Assembly: GCA_027919835.1 (NCBI GenBank)
Contig: JANVFP010000018.1
Span: forward strand, 930,001 to 994,000
Origin: Lentinula raphanica
Taxonomy: Eukaryota > Basidiomycota > Agaricomycetes > Agaricales > Omphalotaceae
Direction: 5' to 3'
DNA: 64,000 bases
A model generated the notes under the pieces. It was not told the DNA's origin and did no database searches. It worked only from the letters and a program-made list of their open reading frames with translations. The position numbers were made by a program, and so were the translations under genes. The number at the start of each line of letters is the position of its first letter. Positions within the stretch are counted from its first letter, which is position 1. Shown here in pieces: positions 1 to 12,533 of this stretch.

Positions 1-1
1 G

Positions 2-3000
2 GGCAATCAATGGGGCAATCAATGGGGCAACCAGAGTGGCACTACGGCCTATAACGACTATGGCTGGGGTAGAGATTCAATGCTCACAGGCTGGGGCATG
101 CAAGATACTGGTGACGCCGTCACGAGAAATACAAGTTCCTCCAAAATACCGATAACCAATCGCAACGACAACGACGAACTACATTGGTGGTCTGTCTGGG
201 GCCGTAACTATCCTGGGAAGGGTGCCTTGCCTGTGTTGACAGCCGAGAGTATCGAGTTTGGTTTCCAGAGGGTGCTCGGAGAACGTGTCGGAAGCAAAGG
301 CTTGTTCAGGGTGGAAATTTCTCCTCCTGATATTGCCCCGTCCGAGCAAAAGGATGTCAGCGGCGAGCATCCTGCTCCTGGTAGTTCACCACCTTCACTC
401 ACTCGAACAAATTCCGATTCTTCATCTCGTCCCAAGCCATCTCGGCCCCGCCATCCGAATATTCCTCCTTCCGCGTCCGAGATCGAGATGGCAGGAAAGC
501 CTCATCCAACTGCGTGTTATTCGCCAAAGGAAAACGCCTGGCTCATCTTGTTCTGGGGTGATCTCGCGGTGGTACCATTTGGTCAAGATCCTCTTCCACG
601 TTTCGTCGATGAAGCACGAGGATATGTACGTCCTAGCTACGAGGATAGGATTGACAATGATACCTACGGTGAAAATTGTCTTGATTATATGACCGGGCCC
701 GGCAATCGCGAATGTCATAACTTGACTCATCACTTTCACAAATATCCCAAATCCATCGATGGACGAAAATTGGGAAGTCCGGTTAGGCATTGGAAGGATG
801 ATTTTCTGATCAATGGGTCAGAAGGAGGAGAGCCAATAGAACCGCCTGCGATGGACGCGAGTGCCACTGAGAGTGGCCCGGTACTGCTAGATTCGTATGC
901 ATGCTGCCAATGTTCCTTCTACCTCGCCGTATCTTCTCCTTCTCCTGCATCGGGAGGTGTGTCTCCACTATCTCGTTCTCCCTTTCACTGGTCTGATGAC
1001 GACATTCTTTCTTGAGAAACAGGCATGGACAAAAGATCGAACTTGATACCAGGCATTATCCCTCTCGAAATTTGGAACGCCTACGTGAAAGATAGATTTG
1101 ATAACCCGAATCCTAGTATGACCAGGGAACAAACACTGTTGGGAGGATTAGAGACGTTGGTGATGTGAGTACTTTCACTAATGCAATCCGTTTGCGGCGT
1201 TTGGACCAGGGGACTGACAAATCTTCCCTAAGCATCATCCAAAATCGTTTGTGGAAGGGCGAGGACCGGAACATCAAGGTGACCGGAAAAGGGTTTACAA
1301 GGAGGTTGGGATGGGGAGATACAATGTGAGTATCTGTCCTTCGTTCATAGACTACTCTGATCCTCTCTTTCAGTCAATCTATTCTAGCAACGCTCTCTTT
1401 TTATCCTGAAACACACAAGAACCCCGCAAATCCCCAACAGGTTGATATTTTTCTTCGTGGGCCAGTAGTAACACCAACAACCCGGGAGGGAAGGTTGAAT
1501 CGTCGAAGGCTAATACGTGCTTGGGTGGAAATCAGTGCGTGGATCGCGCATTGGAAGGAGAAGGAAGGCATTTGTGAGTCTGTTCTTGACTTCTCGTCCT
1601 CTTTTTCTACATTCGTTCCGTTTTTTTGCTCTCGGGTAAAGTCTGAACATTCTACCCTTCGGTCTCTTACACATCTTCAGTCCTGGTTCTGATCGTCTCG
1701 TCACAGCTCAATCCATGGCAGCCTTGAATTACAAGGAACTTGAATTATCGTTGAAGCTTAATCCTGGGGAGAGAATGTCAGGGAAACGTATCAGAAGGCG
1801 ATTGGAGCGCACGTCGATCAGAGTAAGTGTGATAAACCTCTTTCGTCAACCCTACCATTGTTGATACTCCCCTGGCTATAGTCCCTCGTCTAGATCTTCC
1901 AACTACATTCCTTGACCAACTTTGTCTCAAAGATTTCAGCGATAAGTTCCACCTCCTGGGGCTCACCCCAACGGCCTGGACAGCGGATCTCCTGTGCTTT
2001 GCCTATCTTGCTCAAGTGCGATGTGACCCAGCTCATACACCATCCTATTTCGATGCCCTACGAATCATCACGAGTGCATTGGAACAAATGTCGATTTTAC
2101 CGGAGTACAAGGGGGCTTTTGACAATGGTACGGAATGGAATAATGACCCAATACTGCGTCCGCGTAATACAGCAAGCTTGATCAACCTCGATACGATCAC
2201 CAGTTTATACGGTGAAGAAGCCAGCCGTGGGCGTTGGACAGAAGAAGATCTCATCAATGCCATCCAAACGCTGGGGTTCACTTATACAAGTCTGACTGGC
2301 AGAAAAGGTCCCATAGGGCATTTGAATATGGATTGGGATGCAGATTTGATCCATAATTCGGGGTATCCAAGACATGACTCAAGCGAATACGGATGGGGTG
2401 AGACGAATTGTTCTGTCGTCTGCCTCACTTACTGACGTCGAGTCCTGGTTGAACTCATAGCATCGGATAGTCCTGAAGATCAGCAGGATAGGTTGATTTG
2501 GGAGAACGATGATCGTTATACGAGTGAAGCCCTCCAGGTCTCCATTCCCGATGAGTTCGTCGACAATGCGTGGAGGATGTGTCTCTCTCCCACGTTCGTC
2601 GAACAACAGAATAACAATGCACCCAGTCATAGCCGGTCTGCCAATGATTACATGGATGCTATGAGGATCATCGCAGAAAGTCGAGGGAGTACACACCTAA
2701 TGAACATGTTGAATGAAGCTCAAGGTATATACGTTCATGCTCTGAGTTCAACATTCCAATATGATAAATTGTCGACGCTTGCTGCAGGTCATGCTAAAGG
2801 TAGTGATTCGAGAAACGTGACTCTATTTGAAGGAAACAGTCACTTTGGCGGCATCGAGGAAGCTTATCAGACGCTGGAAGTTCCTCGGGATATTGATGAT
2901 ACAATGTTGATCGCCATTTATCAGATGCGGGTTCGTTCAACGTCTAGTTTCGGTTATCCTTGCTCATCCCACATGTTATAGGTCGAGGATTCACCTACGC

Positions 3001-5912
3001 AAGTTACGAAAATGCAAAGGGCCCTGCAAACGATAGCACGAGAGAGGAATAGCACTAGGTTAGAAGAGTTTGCAAGGACGATGAAAGATCGTGAGTTATT
3101 CTTCTCTGAGCTTCTGTTCCAATCAAGACTGATAGTGCTGTTCAATCCCTTCCTGTCGTTCTCCCTTTGTGTTTTCAGCTGGCGAGATTTCTGCACCAAA
3201 ACATGCTGAGTGGCCTCGGGGTCTTAATCAACTGGGCAACACTTGCTATCTGAATTCACTGCTACAGGTAACACATTTCTATCCTTCGTGTTATCATCGT
3301 CTTGATATCTTGACAGTACTTCTATACTATCAAAGAACTTCGTTCGTCAATTATAACAATGGGAAGTTTGAGTGAATCACGCACTGGTAGTAAGGATGTT
3401 GGTAGTAGCGGGATTAGTGATGACAGCGTCATCTCTACTTCTGCCGATACAACTCCCTCGAGCCCTACAGACACTTCGGATCTGGTCAAAAAGTCTTCAA
3501 AGACAAAAATGATACAAGATGTCACGGATGACGATCTGAAGAAACATAGAGTAGGAGGGAGACTAGTTACACGGCGGGAAATTGTCAGGTCAAAACAATG
3601 TAAGTGCACCGCATACCTCTTCTATCTGGTACTGTACTAACATCTTGCTTGGTACGAAGTTGTTTCCCACCTTGCAGACCTGTTCCATAAGCTCGAATAC
3701 GCTGATAATCCCTCTGTTACTCCCTCGATAGAATTAGCAAAACTGGCCTTGGTCACATCTAAGGACGAGGAGGAAGAAGTTGAAGAGGAATTTAATAAAG
3801 CCGAATCGCAGTCACATAAAACCGGAACGGATTCATCTCACGATACAGATGCAACACTGGTCGAAGATCTGCCGCCTCGACCATCACATCCTCCTCCATA
3901 CCAGTCAAGTACGGGCTCTTCTTCCTCGCAAACAGAACGCCCTCCAGGGACGAGCTCTCCTAACTCACTAAGTTCTTCATTATCAGTCTCCCCTTATTTT
4001 TCCCCGGATCTGTCTCATACATCACCCAGCCCTAGTCGCTCGTCTTCTTCCGTTCTGGGAAAACGCACACGAGAGACAGGAGGTGCAGATCTTTCACGCG
4101 AGGACACTGAACTGTTCGATGAGCATTATCTAAGGGGATCGTCAGATGTGTCCCCGCCACCGTCCTCTGTAGCTTCTCTTGGGTCGACTGATCGAGAAGG
4201 CTCGGGGCTTTCCGAAGGACCTCCCCCTTTGATCTCTGTCTCCGAGCTCAGAGAAGGGGAAGACGTGGTCATGCGGGACGCGTCCCCACTTCGGGGCTTC
4301 CGAGAATTGCCCAAACCACAGCAACAACCACCGCCACTTCCGCCGAGAAAATCAGCGGCTCCAGTACAGAACGATTCTGTCATGATGTTTGGTTAGTCTG
4401 ATTCAAGTTCGACTCTTCACAGGTGATGAATATGTGTATTTCAGGAAAACAGCATGATGTTGCGGAATGTATGGATAACTGTATGTTCCAAATAGAGACT
4501 GCACTGCTCAAGTTTCATGGAAGCGGAGGAGATGAGATGGATGACGTGACCTTCAATGATCCCGAAACGTCAAGTGTTGTGAAACGGTGCGTCTTGAATC
4601 GTGCTTTCGATCTACTCTAATCATGATCCTGAGTAGGTTGTTCTACGGAAAAATTCGACAAACATTCTTTGAAACCCTCAAGGGTGAAGCCACAAAGCAC
4701 GAAAAAGAGGACTTGTTTTCTCATCTGCCTGTCAATGTTGGGGAAGAAGTCGACCTGACAGATAACACAACTGATCCTCCCCCCTATGATGCTTCCACTT
4801 TGTCGACGACCGATGATTCCTCAAAAGACCTGACAAAATACATGAACTTCGATATCTATGACGGCTTAGGGAGGTACTTCGACGATACAATTGAGTACGA
4901 GGGACAATATGTCCCGATGGAGGTTGGTCTGGTAAAAGTACCTCCATTACTGCAAGTGCAGCTACAGGTAGGTTCACTTTGGGTCACTACAGAAAGTATT
5001 TCCCATTAACGATTACTTTGAACAGCGTGTTCAATTCAATCGAGAACTGCTCCAGTCCTGGAAATCGCAAGCGTACGTCAAGTTTGGTGAAACGTTGTAC
5101 ATGGATCGATTCATGGATAACGCGGATCCGGATAAAAGGAAAAAGTCAAAACAGGTCCAGGATGAACTTAACGCATGTAGGGAACGGTTGAAGTTGTTAA
5201 CCAAGAGCAAATCGAACGTCAGTCCATTGACTTAATCTTCAATTCTCAAACTGAACATAACCCATATGCAGACCGTCTCGTTTTCCGACGCGTTACAAAC
5301 AACATCGAACTTCCTTTCTTCATCAAGCACTTTCCTCTCCTCGCTCTCCATTCCCGTACCTCAGTCTGAACTACCCTCTCTCTCTTCTGAACCAAGTTAC
5401 GTCCAAGACGAAATTCGACGCCTTAGAACCCGCATACCCGAACTGAAAGCCCAACTTGAATCCATTTGGGCTGACAATAGAGAGGTCGAATACGAACTTA
5501 CGTCGGTATTCATTCACCGAGGCGATACGCCTAGTTTCGGACACTATTTCTTCTATTCGAGGAATTTACCGGACCAGCCCGACGTATGGTTCAAATATAA
5601 TGATGAAGAGGTTTCGCAAGTGGGGAAGGAAGAGGTCTTCCGAAACACGACTGGCGAAAGGGCGAATCCATATCTAGTATGTTATTGTGTAATCGAGATC
5701 CATAAAAAGGACTGACAATTCTCCAGCTTGTATTTGCGCGCAAAGGCTCACAGGTCATTGAGACCGTGAACAGGTTCGACCCGGCGGTATTGGATGATGG
5801 AAAGAATTCTAGACCACACTCAGCGAATGATAAACTAGAAGCTGAACATCTCGGGAACGACTCTAGTCTGGATATGACTGTAGATCAGCAAGCTCACATA
5901 TCGGGATCGTGA
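2..5912 (+). CDS. UBP2: Ubp2-like ubiquitin C-terminal hydrolase (5' end outside window)
   Basis: Cysteine protease of the USP family that removes ubiquitin from proteins; family resemblance is to yeast Ubp2 / USP25-28. The frame is open from base 2, so the start lies upstream. An N-terminal GNQW repeat is followed by the Cys-rich stretch ACCQCSFY (about 899-922). The Cys box LGNTCYLNSLLQ (about 3233-3268, followed by an intron) holds the nucleophile. QHDVAECMDN (about 4450) is the next conserved USP block. The His box is at about 5490-5610, with FGHYFFYSR and WFKYNDEEV. A Ser/Pro/acidic insert (3749-4396) separates Cys and central blocks, as is usual in this subfamily. There are many short introns; one, 957-1022 (66 nt), removes the in-frame stop at 1013. 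The stop is TGA 5910-5912. Exact exon edges in 1500-1910 are unresolved. Confidence 0.88.
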
Positions 5913-6284
5913 TTATTTTATGGAGATTCTACAGCCTAAACGATTCAATGTATGGTTTGATCATGTTGTACTCACGATACTCATATACACAAAGCATATC
6001 TACATACCCTCGCACTTATACCTTACATTTTCCCTCAATTTCTTGATGATTTCTTGATGAATAGGCATGATTCCAAGGAAATTTGCTGTTGTCAGTTATA
6101 TCAATAAGAGTTCACTCATCGGAGAGTGGCTGACTTTGATATCTCACTCGATGTTGCACATCGGCACTCTGGATTGAAAGAAATAGATAAGGATTTGACC
6201 GAGATGTAAGTTACTGCTTGAGCATGGATACAGGAGAACAAAATCATACATGCATAACAGCCAAGTACCTGCACAATGCAGGTC
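5913..6284. other. intergenic, convergent 3' ends
   Basis: About 370 bp between the 3' ends of the ubiquitin protease (+) and the kinase-like gene (-). It is AT-rich with a short repeat (tttcttgatgat twice near 6037-6058). I see no gene in it. Confidence 0.6.
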
Positions 6285-7593
6285 CTAATCCCGCACTCCT
6301 GCCTGAAGAAGATTATATGCGTATACCTCGCACACATCGCAATGAACATTCTCTTCGATTGATGCCTGAAGAATCTTTTGAGGTAGTTCATCGCGAATCT
6401 TGTTCAGCTCAGTTACTGCTTCACGAGCAGATGGCCGGTCTTCAGCATTATTAGCAGACTTTTGGCGAAATAATTTGACAATATCGGGGATATCATGTTC
6501 TATATGCTGCAGATATTGGAACCCGTTACTAAACCAAGCTGAACACACACTTCAACTGTTAAACTCACAATCACACATTGAAGGAATGCTTTGCCTACTT
6601 GCCAAACATCTGCTTTGAATGGACAATAAGGCATATCGAGCTTCATCTCGGGTGGAGGAGGTCGTTTATAGATATCCCAGGGAATTGGTGGGCCAGATAC
6701 AGTCCGAGTCGCTGGATCGGAGTCCAGGGAGAATTGGACAGCCATTTCAAAGTCGATTATGTAGTATCGAGGACGTAGGAAATCGTTCTCATGTCCCGGC
6801 TCCCAGAACCCATAGCGCCGTGAGCATAGAAAGTTGCTGATAAAAAGATCCTTTCGAAATCTGGTTATTCTTACTGATAATGCTTGTGAAATTAGTAACG
6901 TACACGGTGCGCCACAAGATGGTCATGCAGGAAAGCAACACCCTGATAAAAGTTTGAGCCACGGTTGGTAAACAAGCCAAGTAATGATTGAGTTAACTTG
7001 TTATTCACCTCCATTATTTGGCTCATCGTTTCGAGAGCATGTGCGATATTCACGAACCAGGTGGGGATGAAAGAATCACTGACCAACGGAAATACTCCAA
7101 AGATCAGATTATCATAACGAAGCTCATGAAGTAGAGGTAGAGCGTGGTTTCTATCGATGCCTGCATTCTTTCCTGTGGCAATTGTTCTTAGAACTTTGAC
7201 ACAGTTATTATCCACGACGGTGTCGCTCAAAAGAGCGATCATCACATCGCGATTGTCCGTGGTACGTGCAGGAAAATGTAAAGGACTCTGCAATTAATTT
7301 GAGAATACAATAGAATGAAGGTATAGCACACTCACTGCAGTGCAGCATAGACGGGGAGCATTGGCACTATATTCATTTTCGTGACTGAAACCGTCAGGGG
7401 CACGAGGATTGTCATTGGGGGGTTCATGGTCGTAGTCATTGTCTGCTGGCACATTCCAAAGAGTATATCCATGATTTTGGAAGAATTGGCGATAGGGAGA
7501 CCAAAGCTCTACACGCAATGTAGGGCTTGCGCCAGCTGTTCGCCACGAGTCCAGACTACGCTTTCCAGATTCCATGATGAGAGTAAACCACAA
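6285..7593 (-). CDS. basidiomycete kinase-like protein
   Basis: Protein-kinase-fold gene of a type expanded in mushrooms; substrate unknown. Reading from 7593: an N-terminal WRTAGASPTLRVELWSPY block; NDNPRAPDGF; ARTTDNRDVMIALLSD; then NHALPLLHELRYDNLIFGVFPL. The catalytic loop HRDLFISN is assembled across a short intron (donor after CGT near 6905, acceptor near 6858). The Mg-loop reads IIDFE instead of DFG. The substrate-region motif PYCPFKADVWQVGKAF and a C-terminal KSANNAEDRPSAREAV helix follow. The first intron is 7288-7335 (48 nt). The stop is TAG 6285-6287. A second in-frame Met at 7575 is an equally good start. The DFE variant may mean altered or absent catalysis. Confidence 0.75.
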
Positions 7594-9450
7594 AGATCAA
7601 CCTGAGTCAGTCCAGCTCGAACTCATATATATTCAACAATCACTGGCACATGGTGCGTCCAAGATTTTAGCCTTAACATTGAAAATATCAAGCTGAGAAT
7701 CGTCATTAGACCTACATATTATCAGCCCGTTCCGGTAGGCTCCAATTTATGAATTAGATGGCCGCTCTAGATTGTTAACAGTTACACGCTGTTGCATCGT
7801 GGAGGCTACCCTTCGTATGATCTGAGTCAATTTGATGAAGCTCCTGGTGTCAAAATTGATGATACTAAAGGACCTAAGAAGGACATTGCATTGCCAGTCA
7901 CTGCTCACAGTTTAAGTCATACTGTAGTCATCGCACCCACCACTAGTTATGTGTAGGTCCAACTTGAGATTGCAGAGAATCCGTGTGCAATCAGAGTGAC
8001 ATGCCATAGTGCAACGTGCATCATCAGCGTGGCCAAACTTAAAAGGCAGGTAAAGCTGTTAAGGTGACTCGATTTCAGTGATAACATCCGTTTTGCACCC
8101 CATTCAGACCTCTATGACTTGTAGAATGAATCCTACTGAATATGTTTGTCCTATCTTAGACTCTTTCGACTAGAATGCGGGGTCTACAATCTAGTACTGG
8201 TTCAGATGAAGGAGTTGTCATACATTGTTTCGGACCTACAGTGACAATCTTGGATATTTGGAAAACACTCGAAGTTCATCAGCCTGTGGTTCAACATGAA
8301 CAGTTGGGAATGACTCGTCCCAATGGGCATTGATGAATGGAGTGTATGGTAAGAACCTGTTGAGAACATATTTAAGATCTTGGGATAGGTCACTCGGAGC
8401 AAAGCAATACCCTTCATCCATCGACTTCCTTGACTTTTGAATATACTCTCATGTCTGAGAACCAATACATTGTGGTCAGTGGTAGTGGTCTCATTCTCCA
8501 GCTAGCGTTGAACTCCTTACCGACACAGCCTGGTGGTGGGCGGCCTGTATTCTACTTGGTGGATAATATGTATATAGGCAGGAGATTCTTTGGAGCAGTA
8601 TCTGGAAACGTTGGTGTCATGTTTCGCAACCGGAAAATACAGTAGAGCATACATTGATCAAAAAATGTAGACAAATGGCGTACAATGGATAACATTGGAA
8701 TTCGCCAATCGAGTCATTAGTACGATCACAGAGCTGAGGGCTGAACCGTACGCACTTCTTTTGCTAATTAGTAATTGATCACTGACTTCATCCTTTTCTG
8801 CAGCCTGCCGGGCGAGTTCTACACACTGACTGCAGCCCCCAGTCGGCCTTGAGCGCATTGAAATGATTCATTGGAATAAAGAGATACTCTGTGTTGACTA
8901 CCATGTGCTGCCTTATGCATGCTGATAATGGACAGATCATTGTTGGAAAGCGAGATGGGTACTATACCAAGATAGCCTGCAAGCTTCAGGCTGTTGGGCT
9001 AGTATAGGCTGGTGCTTTGTTGCCAGCCCGAATGGACTCGGCAGGGACATTGAAATTCAGAATCACTACAAACATGTCCCAGTTCTGCAAAAATGAGTGA
9101 GCGATTCGTTAAGAAAGGATATCAGAAGAGAAAAGGTCGATGTTGCGTATAGCTCCTTGGAACACAAAACGACATTCACATGGGTTGAGTGAAGCTTTGA
9201 GATCAACCAAGAGGTTTCGAATCGTTCCTTATGCGCATTCAGCCCATTCTCTTGACTTATTTTTTTTCATCCATCTCGAAAGCAACAGAACATCATTTCT
9301 GCATCGCCGTATGCTGGAGGCATTGGTCTTCTAAGCGGAAGCAGCGGTTCTAAGGCGAGCGCGAGCGGTTAGAGTTGCAGGAGCTGAATGGACGCTGATA
9401 GGTTGTGTGAGCTGAGCTCATCTTGGAGTCGCAGTCTGGTCGCAGTGGTC
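7594..9450. other. no recognisable gene
   Basis: About 1.85 kb between the kinase gene and its pseudogene copy. Short open frames exist on both strands (8202-8465 minus, 8430-8645 plus), but none shows a known motif, consistent splice signals or good codon structure. Probably intergenic or decayed. Confidence 0.5.
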
Positions 9451-9559
9451 GGTGTTCTCCACAACTGCCAATGTTGACGCCATCAATGATCAGACGCCGT
9501 CTCGCTCCAGCACGTGCTTGTTACGTAAAGTGACCCCTCGCGCCACGAGGGGCATTTCT

Positions 9560-10132
9560 ACCTCTTTGAACCTCTTCAAAACTCCCTTGTTCCTTGCTCT
9601 TATCCTGGAACCAGAAAAGCGTAGCCTGAGCTTGTGGCGAGACGCCGGAGCAAGTTCTCCTACGGCACGTGTCGAGCTTTGGTCTCCCTAACGCCAATTC
9701 TTCCAAATTCATGGCTACACTCTTTGGAATGTGTCCAGAGATTTTGCCCATGTGCCTCCCAATGACAATCCTCGCGCTCCCGATGGCTTCAGCTACGAAA
9801 ATGAGTACAGTGCCAATGCGCGCCGTATATGTTATACTGCAGTCAGTTTATTGTCACTTCATCTTTTGTTTCCGTGACCATGCCTGACTTTCTGCGTGTA
9901 GAGCCCCACGGACAACGGTGATGTTATGATCGCTCTTCTGAGCGACGGTGTCGTGGATAGTAACTGCATTAAGGTTCTACGATCAATTGCAACGGGAAAG
10001 AATGCAGGCATTGCTGAATTGAACAGACTTCGCGATGAACTACCTACAGAGATCCTTCGCGCCTCGATCAAACAGCCTGATTACTATGATTTAACTGACG
10101 AATCTGATGCAGACTACGCTTCTCCATCATGA
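9560..10132 (+). pseudogene. decayed, internally deleted copy of the kinase-like gene
   Basis: Translation aligns with the kinase-like gene at 6285-7593. It matches EKRSLSLWRDAGASS, then an in-frame TAA at 9689-9691 directly after VELWSP, then RQFFQIHGYTLWNV, NDNPRAPDGFS and DVMIALLSDGVVDSN. After KNAGI the sequence jumps straight to ELNRLRDELPTEIL, a region that lies near the C-terminus of the intact gene. The whole centre, including the catalytic loop, the IIDFE region and the PFKADVW motif, is missing. An intron equivalent to the intact gene's first intron remains recognisable (near 9841-9900). The stop codon plus the catalytic deletion make it non-functional as a kinase. It is on the opposite strand from its parent copy. 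Confidence 0.78.
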
Positions 10133-10349
10133 CGGAAAGTAATGACGACTGGAGTTGGTTGCTCACGACAGTGCTCCCTGGCATTTTCAGCTTGTGATAC
10201 ACTTTGACAGCCCCGCGTTGGAGAGGAATAGTGTCTTGTTTCTCGATACAATAACCCTTTTAGCTACCTACGGGTGTCTCATGAATGAATGTCGAATCTG
10301 TTCTTCTCCTTGCCGCCTTTCGAACTCTCGATCCAACCTCTCAACGTCT

Positions 10350-10690
10350 ACCCGTCGAGATGTTACCATGCACTAGACTCAAACAACTGTTTTGATCATC
10401 GAGCCGCTCATCCCTCTGCAGTAGGATGATCCCTAGCTCTGTATGCACAAAGGTGCGTTTCTATCATGGTAGCATCATGTTCATGCTGACTATGAGCGAT
10501 CAGAGAGCGCATGGTTGATGAAACAGCTGAATCTGCATTTCTGACACCCCGATCCTGATGAAAGCAATTTCTGTGTGCGGTAGGTCGAGTTGCTCTCTTG
10601 GTACTCATTACAAGGACCCACAGAATGTACGGAAGCTTGCCATACACGCCCTGCGACCCGCTACCATTGTTTGTGTCTTTTTTCAACTGC
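10350..10690 (+). repeat. diverged duplicate of the upstream region of the double-psi barrel gene
   Basis: Resembles 11,020-11,400, which lies directly upstream of the secreted barrel gene. Shared stretches in the same order include CCCGTCGA, TGAGCGAT, GGCGCATG-like and CAGCTGA, and a CTGC-CC-TGCGTCTTTT-like end. It looks like a relic of a tandem duplication whose coding part has gone. Judged by eye, not by alignment. Confidence 0.4.
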
Positions 10691-10790
10691 ATTCGCCCGC
10701 GGAGGGCCACAGGGACTGTCGAGGTCAGACTGATCAAGTGCACCAACAAACAGTTACCGAGCGGCGAGAACACCTGAACTTCAGAGTTCG

Positions 10791-10922
10791 GGGATCGAAC
10801 CCGAACTGCTTGCCCGCCTCTTCAGTCCTGACTTAGATCATTCTCAAGATGATTCTTCTCTCCTTGAACCACAAGTTGACTAGCCAAGTTGTATGGAAGG
10901 CAACCTACGCCACCAACGGTAT
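10791..10922 (-). pseudogene. tRNA-Gly(UCC)-like relic with enlarged middle
   Basis: Reading the minus strand from 10922, the 5' half ACCGTTGGTG...TTGCCTTCCAT matches the intact tRNA-Gly(UCC) at 26649-26744, but the D-arm is shortened. The 3' half (GGCAAGC, then a TCGGG/CCCGA T-arm with the loop TTCGATC) also matches. The halves are separated by about 70 nt instead of the 24-nt intron of the intact gene. The 3' acceptor strand (ACTCTGA) cannot pair with the 5' strand (ATACCGT), so it should not give a functional tRNA. Confidence 0.6.
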
Positions 10923-11511
10923 GCCAATGCAAGGGAGCTCACTGCAGCCATGTCTATTGAGTAACTGGATATTGTTTTGTTGTTCTCCTTACCATCAAGA
11001 CCCAGCTTGATCAAGCCTCCCGAATGCTGACCCGTCGACGTTACTATGTGTTACTAGTATGAAACAGTAAACACAAAGTTGGCTCAACCGCTTATTCCTG
11101 TGCACTTGGATATTCACCAGCCTTGCAGGCTCAACTCGGAGGTATGTTTATATTGTATGATTATCATGTTCATAGCTTTCATGCTGATTGTGAGCGATTA
11201 GTATGCTGCGTCTTGCTTAGAGGGCGCATGATTGGACAAGCAGCTGATTTTCATGTTCCCGAAACCTTTGTATCCTCCCGGAAGTGATTCTTGAAAGCTT
11301 TGTGCAACAAGTCCGGTTGCACCTGTATCACTACAACCTGAGAAGCTATAAAAAGTAAGGATCTTGCTCTGCATGCCCTCCCATCACTTGCGTCTTTTCT
11401 TCATTGTATCTTTCTTCAGAAGCCCCCGCCGGGAACCCTCTGTACAGTCTTTGATTTTACCAGCTCTTTCCATTCGCTATCATCGTACCGTTCTTTGTTA
11501 AAGCTCTCGAC

Positions 11512-11995
11512 ATGTTCACCAAGTCTATCCTTTTCATAACCGTCTCTCTTCTTGCTTTAATACAAGCTATACCTCTTCTTCGTCGCACGGTCTACACTGG
11601 TGACGGTAAGTGAAGAAATACGCGTTGAAAACTCCGTCTGGAATGAACAACCCACAGGAACATATTATACCCCTGGGCTAGGAGCTTGTGCGTAACTTTT
11701 GTATTAATTTCTTGATATTACTGCACTACTTATTATGTACGACAGGTGGTCTAACCAACGATGCAACACAATTAGTTGCGGCCATTGGTCATCAAGCCTT
11801 CGACTCCTTCCCGTAAGAAATAATCCTCCGTCCAGGAAAGCTAAAGAACTTATCATCATGCTTCTTCAAATTTTCAATAGGGGCGCAACTGCTAATCCTA
11901 ATCTGTAAGTCACAACGCCCTCACGTTCATCAGAGTGCTCACGCGACAAAATTCTGCCCGGTCTCGACTAGTAACCCAATCTGCGGGAAGAAAGT
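11512..11995 (+). pseudogene. secreted double-psi beta-barrel protein, 5' part (disrupted by transposon)
   Basis: First part of a small RlpA/barwin/expansin-like secreted protein. ATG 11512 opens a signal peptide (hydrophobic core FITVSLLALIQA). Exons are 11512-11605, 11658-11687, 11746-11812, 11881-11904 and 11972 onward, all with GT...AG introns of 52-68 nt. The coding sequence includes GTYYTPGLGACGLTND and NPICGKK, hallmarks of this fungal barrel family. Reading stops being homologous after 11995, inside a Val codon, where the 13.8-kb element begins. The missing half is at 25778-26005. Joining the two parts gives 402 nt (133 codons plus stop) without frameshift, so disruption appears recent. 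As it stands the gene can give at most a truncated product. The family acts extracellularly, on or near cell walls; the exact role here is unknown. Confidence 0.88.
11987..11995. repeat. target-site duplication, left copy
   Basis: GAAGAAAGT, repeated exactly at 25769-25777 on the far side of the element. The base before it differs between the two sides (G versus C), so 9 bp is the longest possible duplication. Confidence 0.85.
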
Positions 11996-12021
11996 GAGGT
12001 ACTGTTCGATTGTTATAACTC
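11996..12021 (+). repeat. left terminal inverted repeat
   Basis: 26-bp terminus: GAG, five unmatched bases, then GTTCGATTGTTATAACTC, which is perfectly complementary to 25743-25760. Similarity continues weakly inward (CGATTGATCGGAA here; CGATAAGGTTCCGAA on the other end). Confidence 0.88.
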
Positions 12022-12220
12022 CGATTGATCGGAATTACGTATTTACTCTAAGCCGCTCCGCGGCTTGAGATGACAGCCGGAAGTCATCATCTTTTCGGCC
12101 GGCTGCTCCGGATGTCACAGACATCATGTGGTCTTTGCCTTCTGTAATCATTTCTGTGACATCCCTAACATCTATGGCCTCGGACTTCCAATGACACAAC
12201 TTGCGGCATTCAACCGTCTT

Positions 12221-12533
12221 CTCTTTCTCGATATGCAACACATCGAACTCTCTTCTCTGTCCACCTCCACAGGACTGACAATCTAAATTGCACTTGCTGC
12301 ACTCTCTGAGGTGTGCTGTCCCGGCGTTTCAACTTTCAAGCATCCATTACTAACACCTCTCGACTGCTTTGCAATTAAACTCTTTCTCGATATGCAACAT
12401 GTCGAACTCTCTTCTCTTCTCTGTCCACCTCCACAGGACTGACAATTTAAATTTCACTTGCTGCGCTCTCTGAGGTGTGCTGTCCTGTTTCAAGCATCCA
12501 TTACTAACATCGCTCGACTGCTTTGCAATTAAT
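12221..12533. repeat. two direct copies of a ~155-bp subterminal repeat
   Basis: Copy 1 is 12221-12378 and copy 2 is 12380-12533. Both begin CTCTTTCTCGATATGCAACA and end in GCTTTGCAATTAA. They differ by a few substitutions and small indels. Non-coding; placed just inside the left end, where transposase-binding repeats often sit. Confidence 0.8.

Noticed and set aside
8202..8645. Small open frames on both strands as possible genes
   Set aside because: No motif, no consistent exon structure; they overlap each other on opposite strands.
10791..10922. Functional tRNA-Gly with a long intron
   Set aside because: Acceptor strands do not pair and the D-arm is shortened; kept only as a relic.
11987..12004. 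An 8-bp target duplication (AAGAAAGT) instead of 9 bp
   Set aside because: With 8 bp the two ends no longer mirror each other at the outermost bases (GAG/CTC); 9 bp fits both ends and also restores the gene frame.
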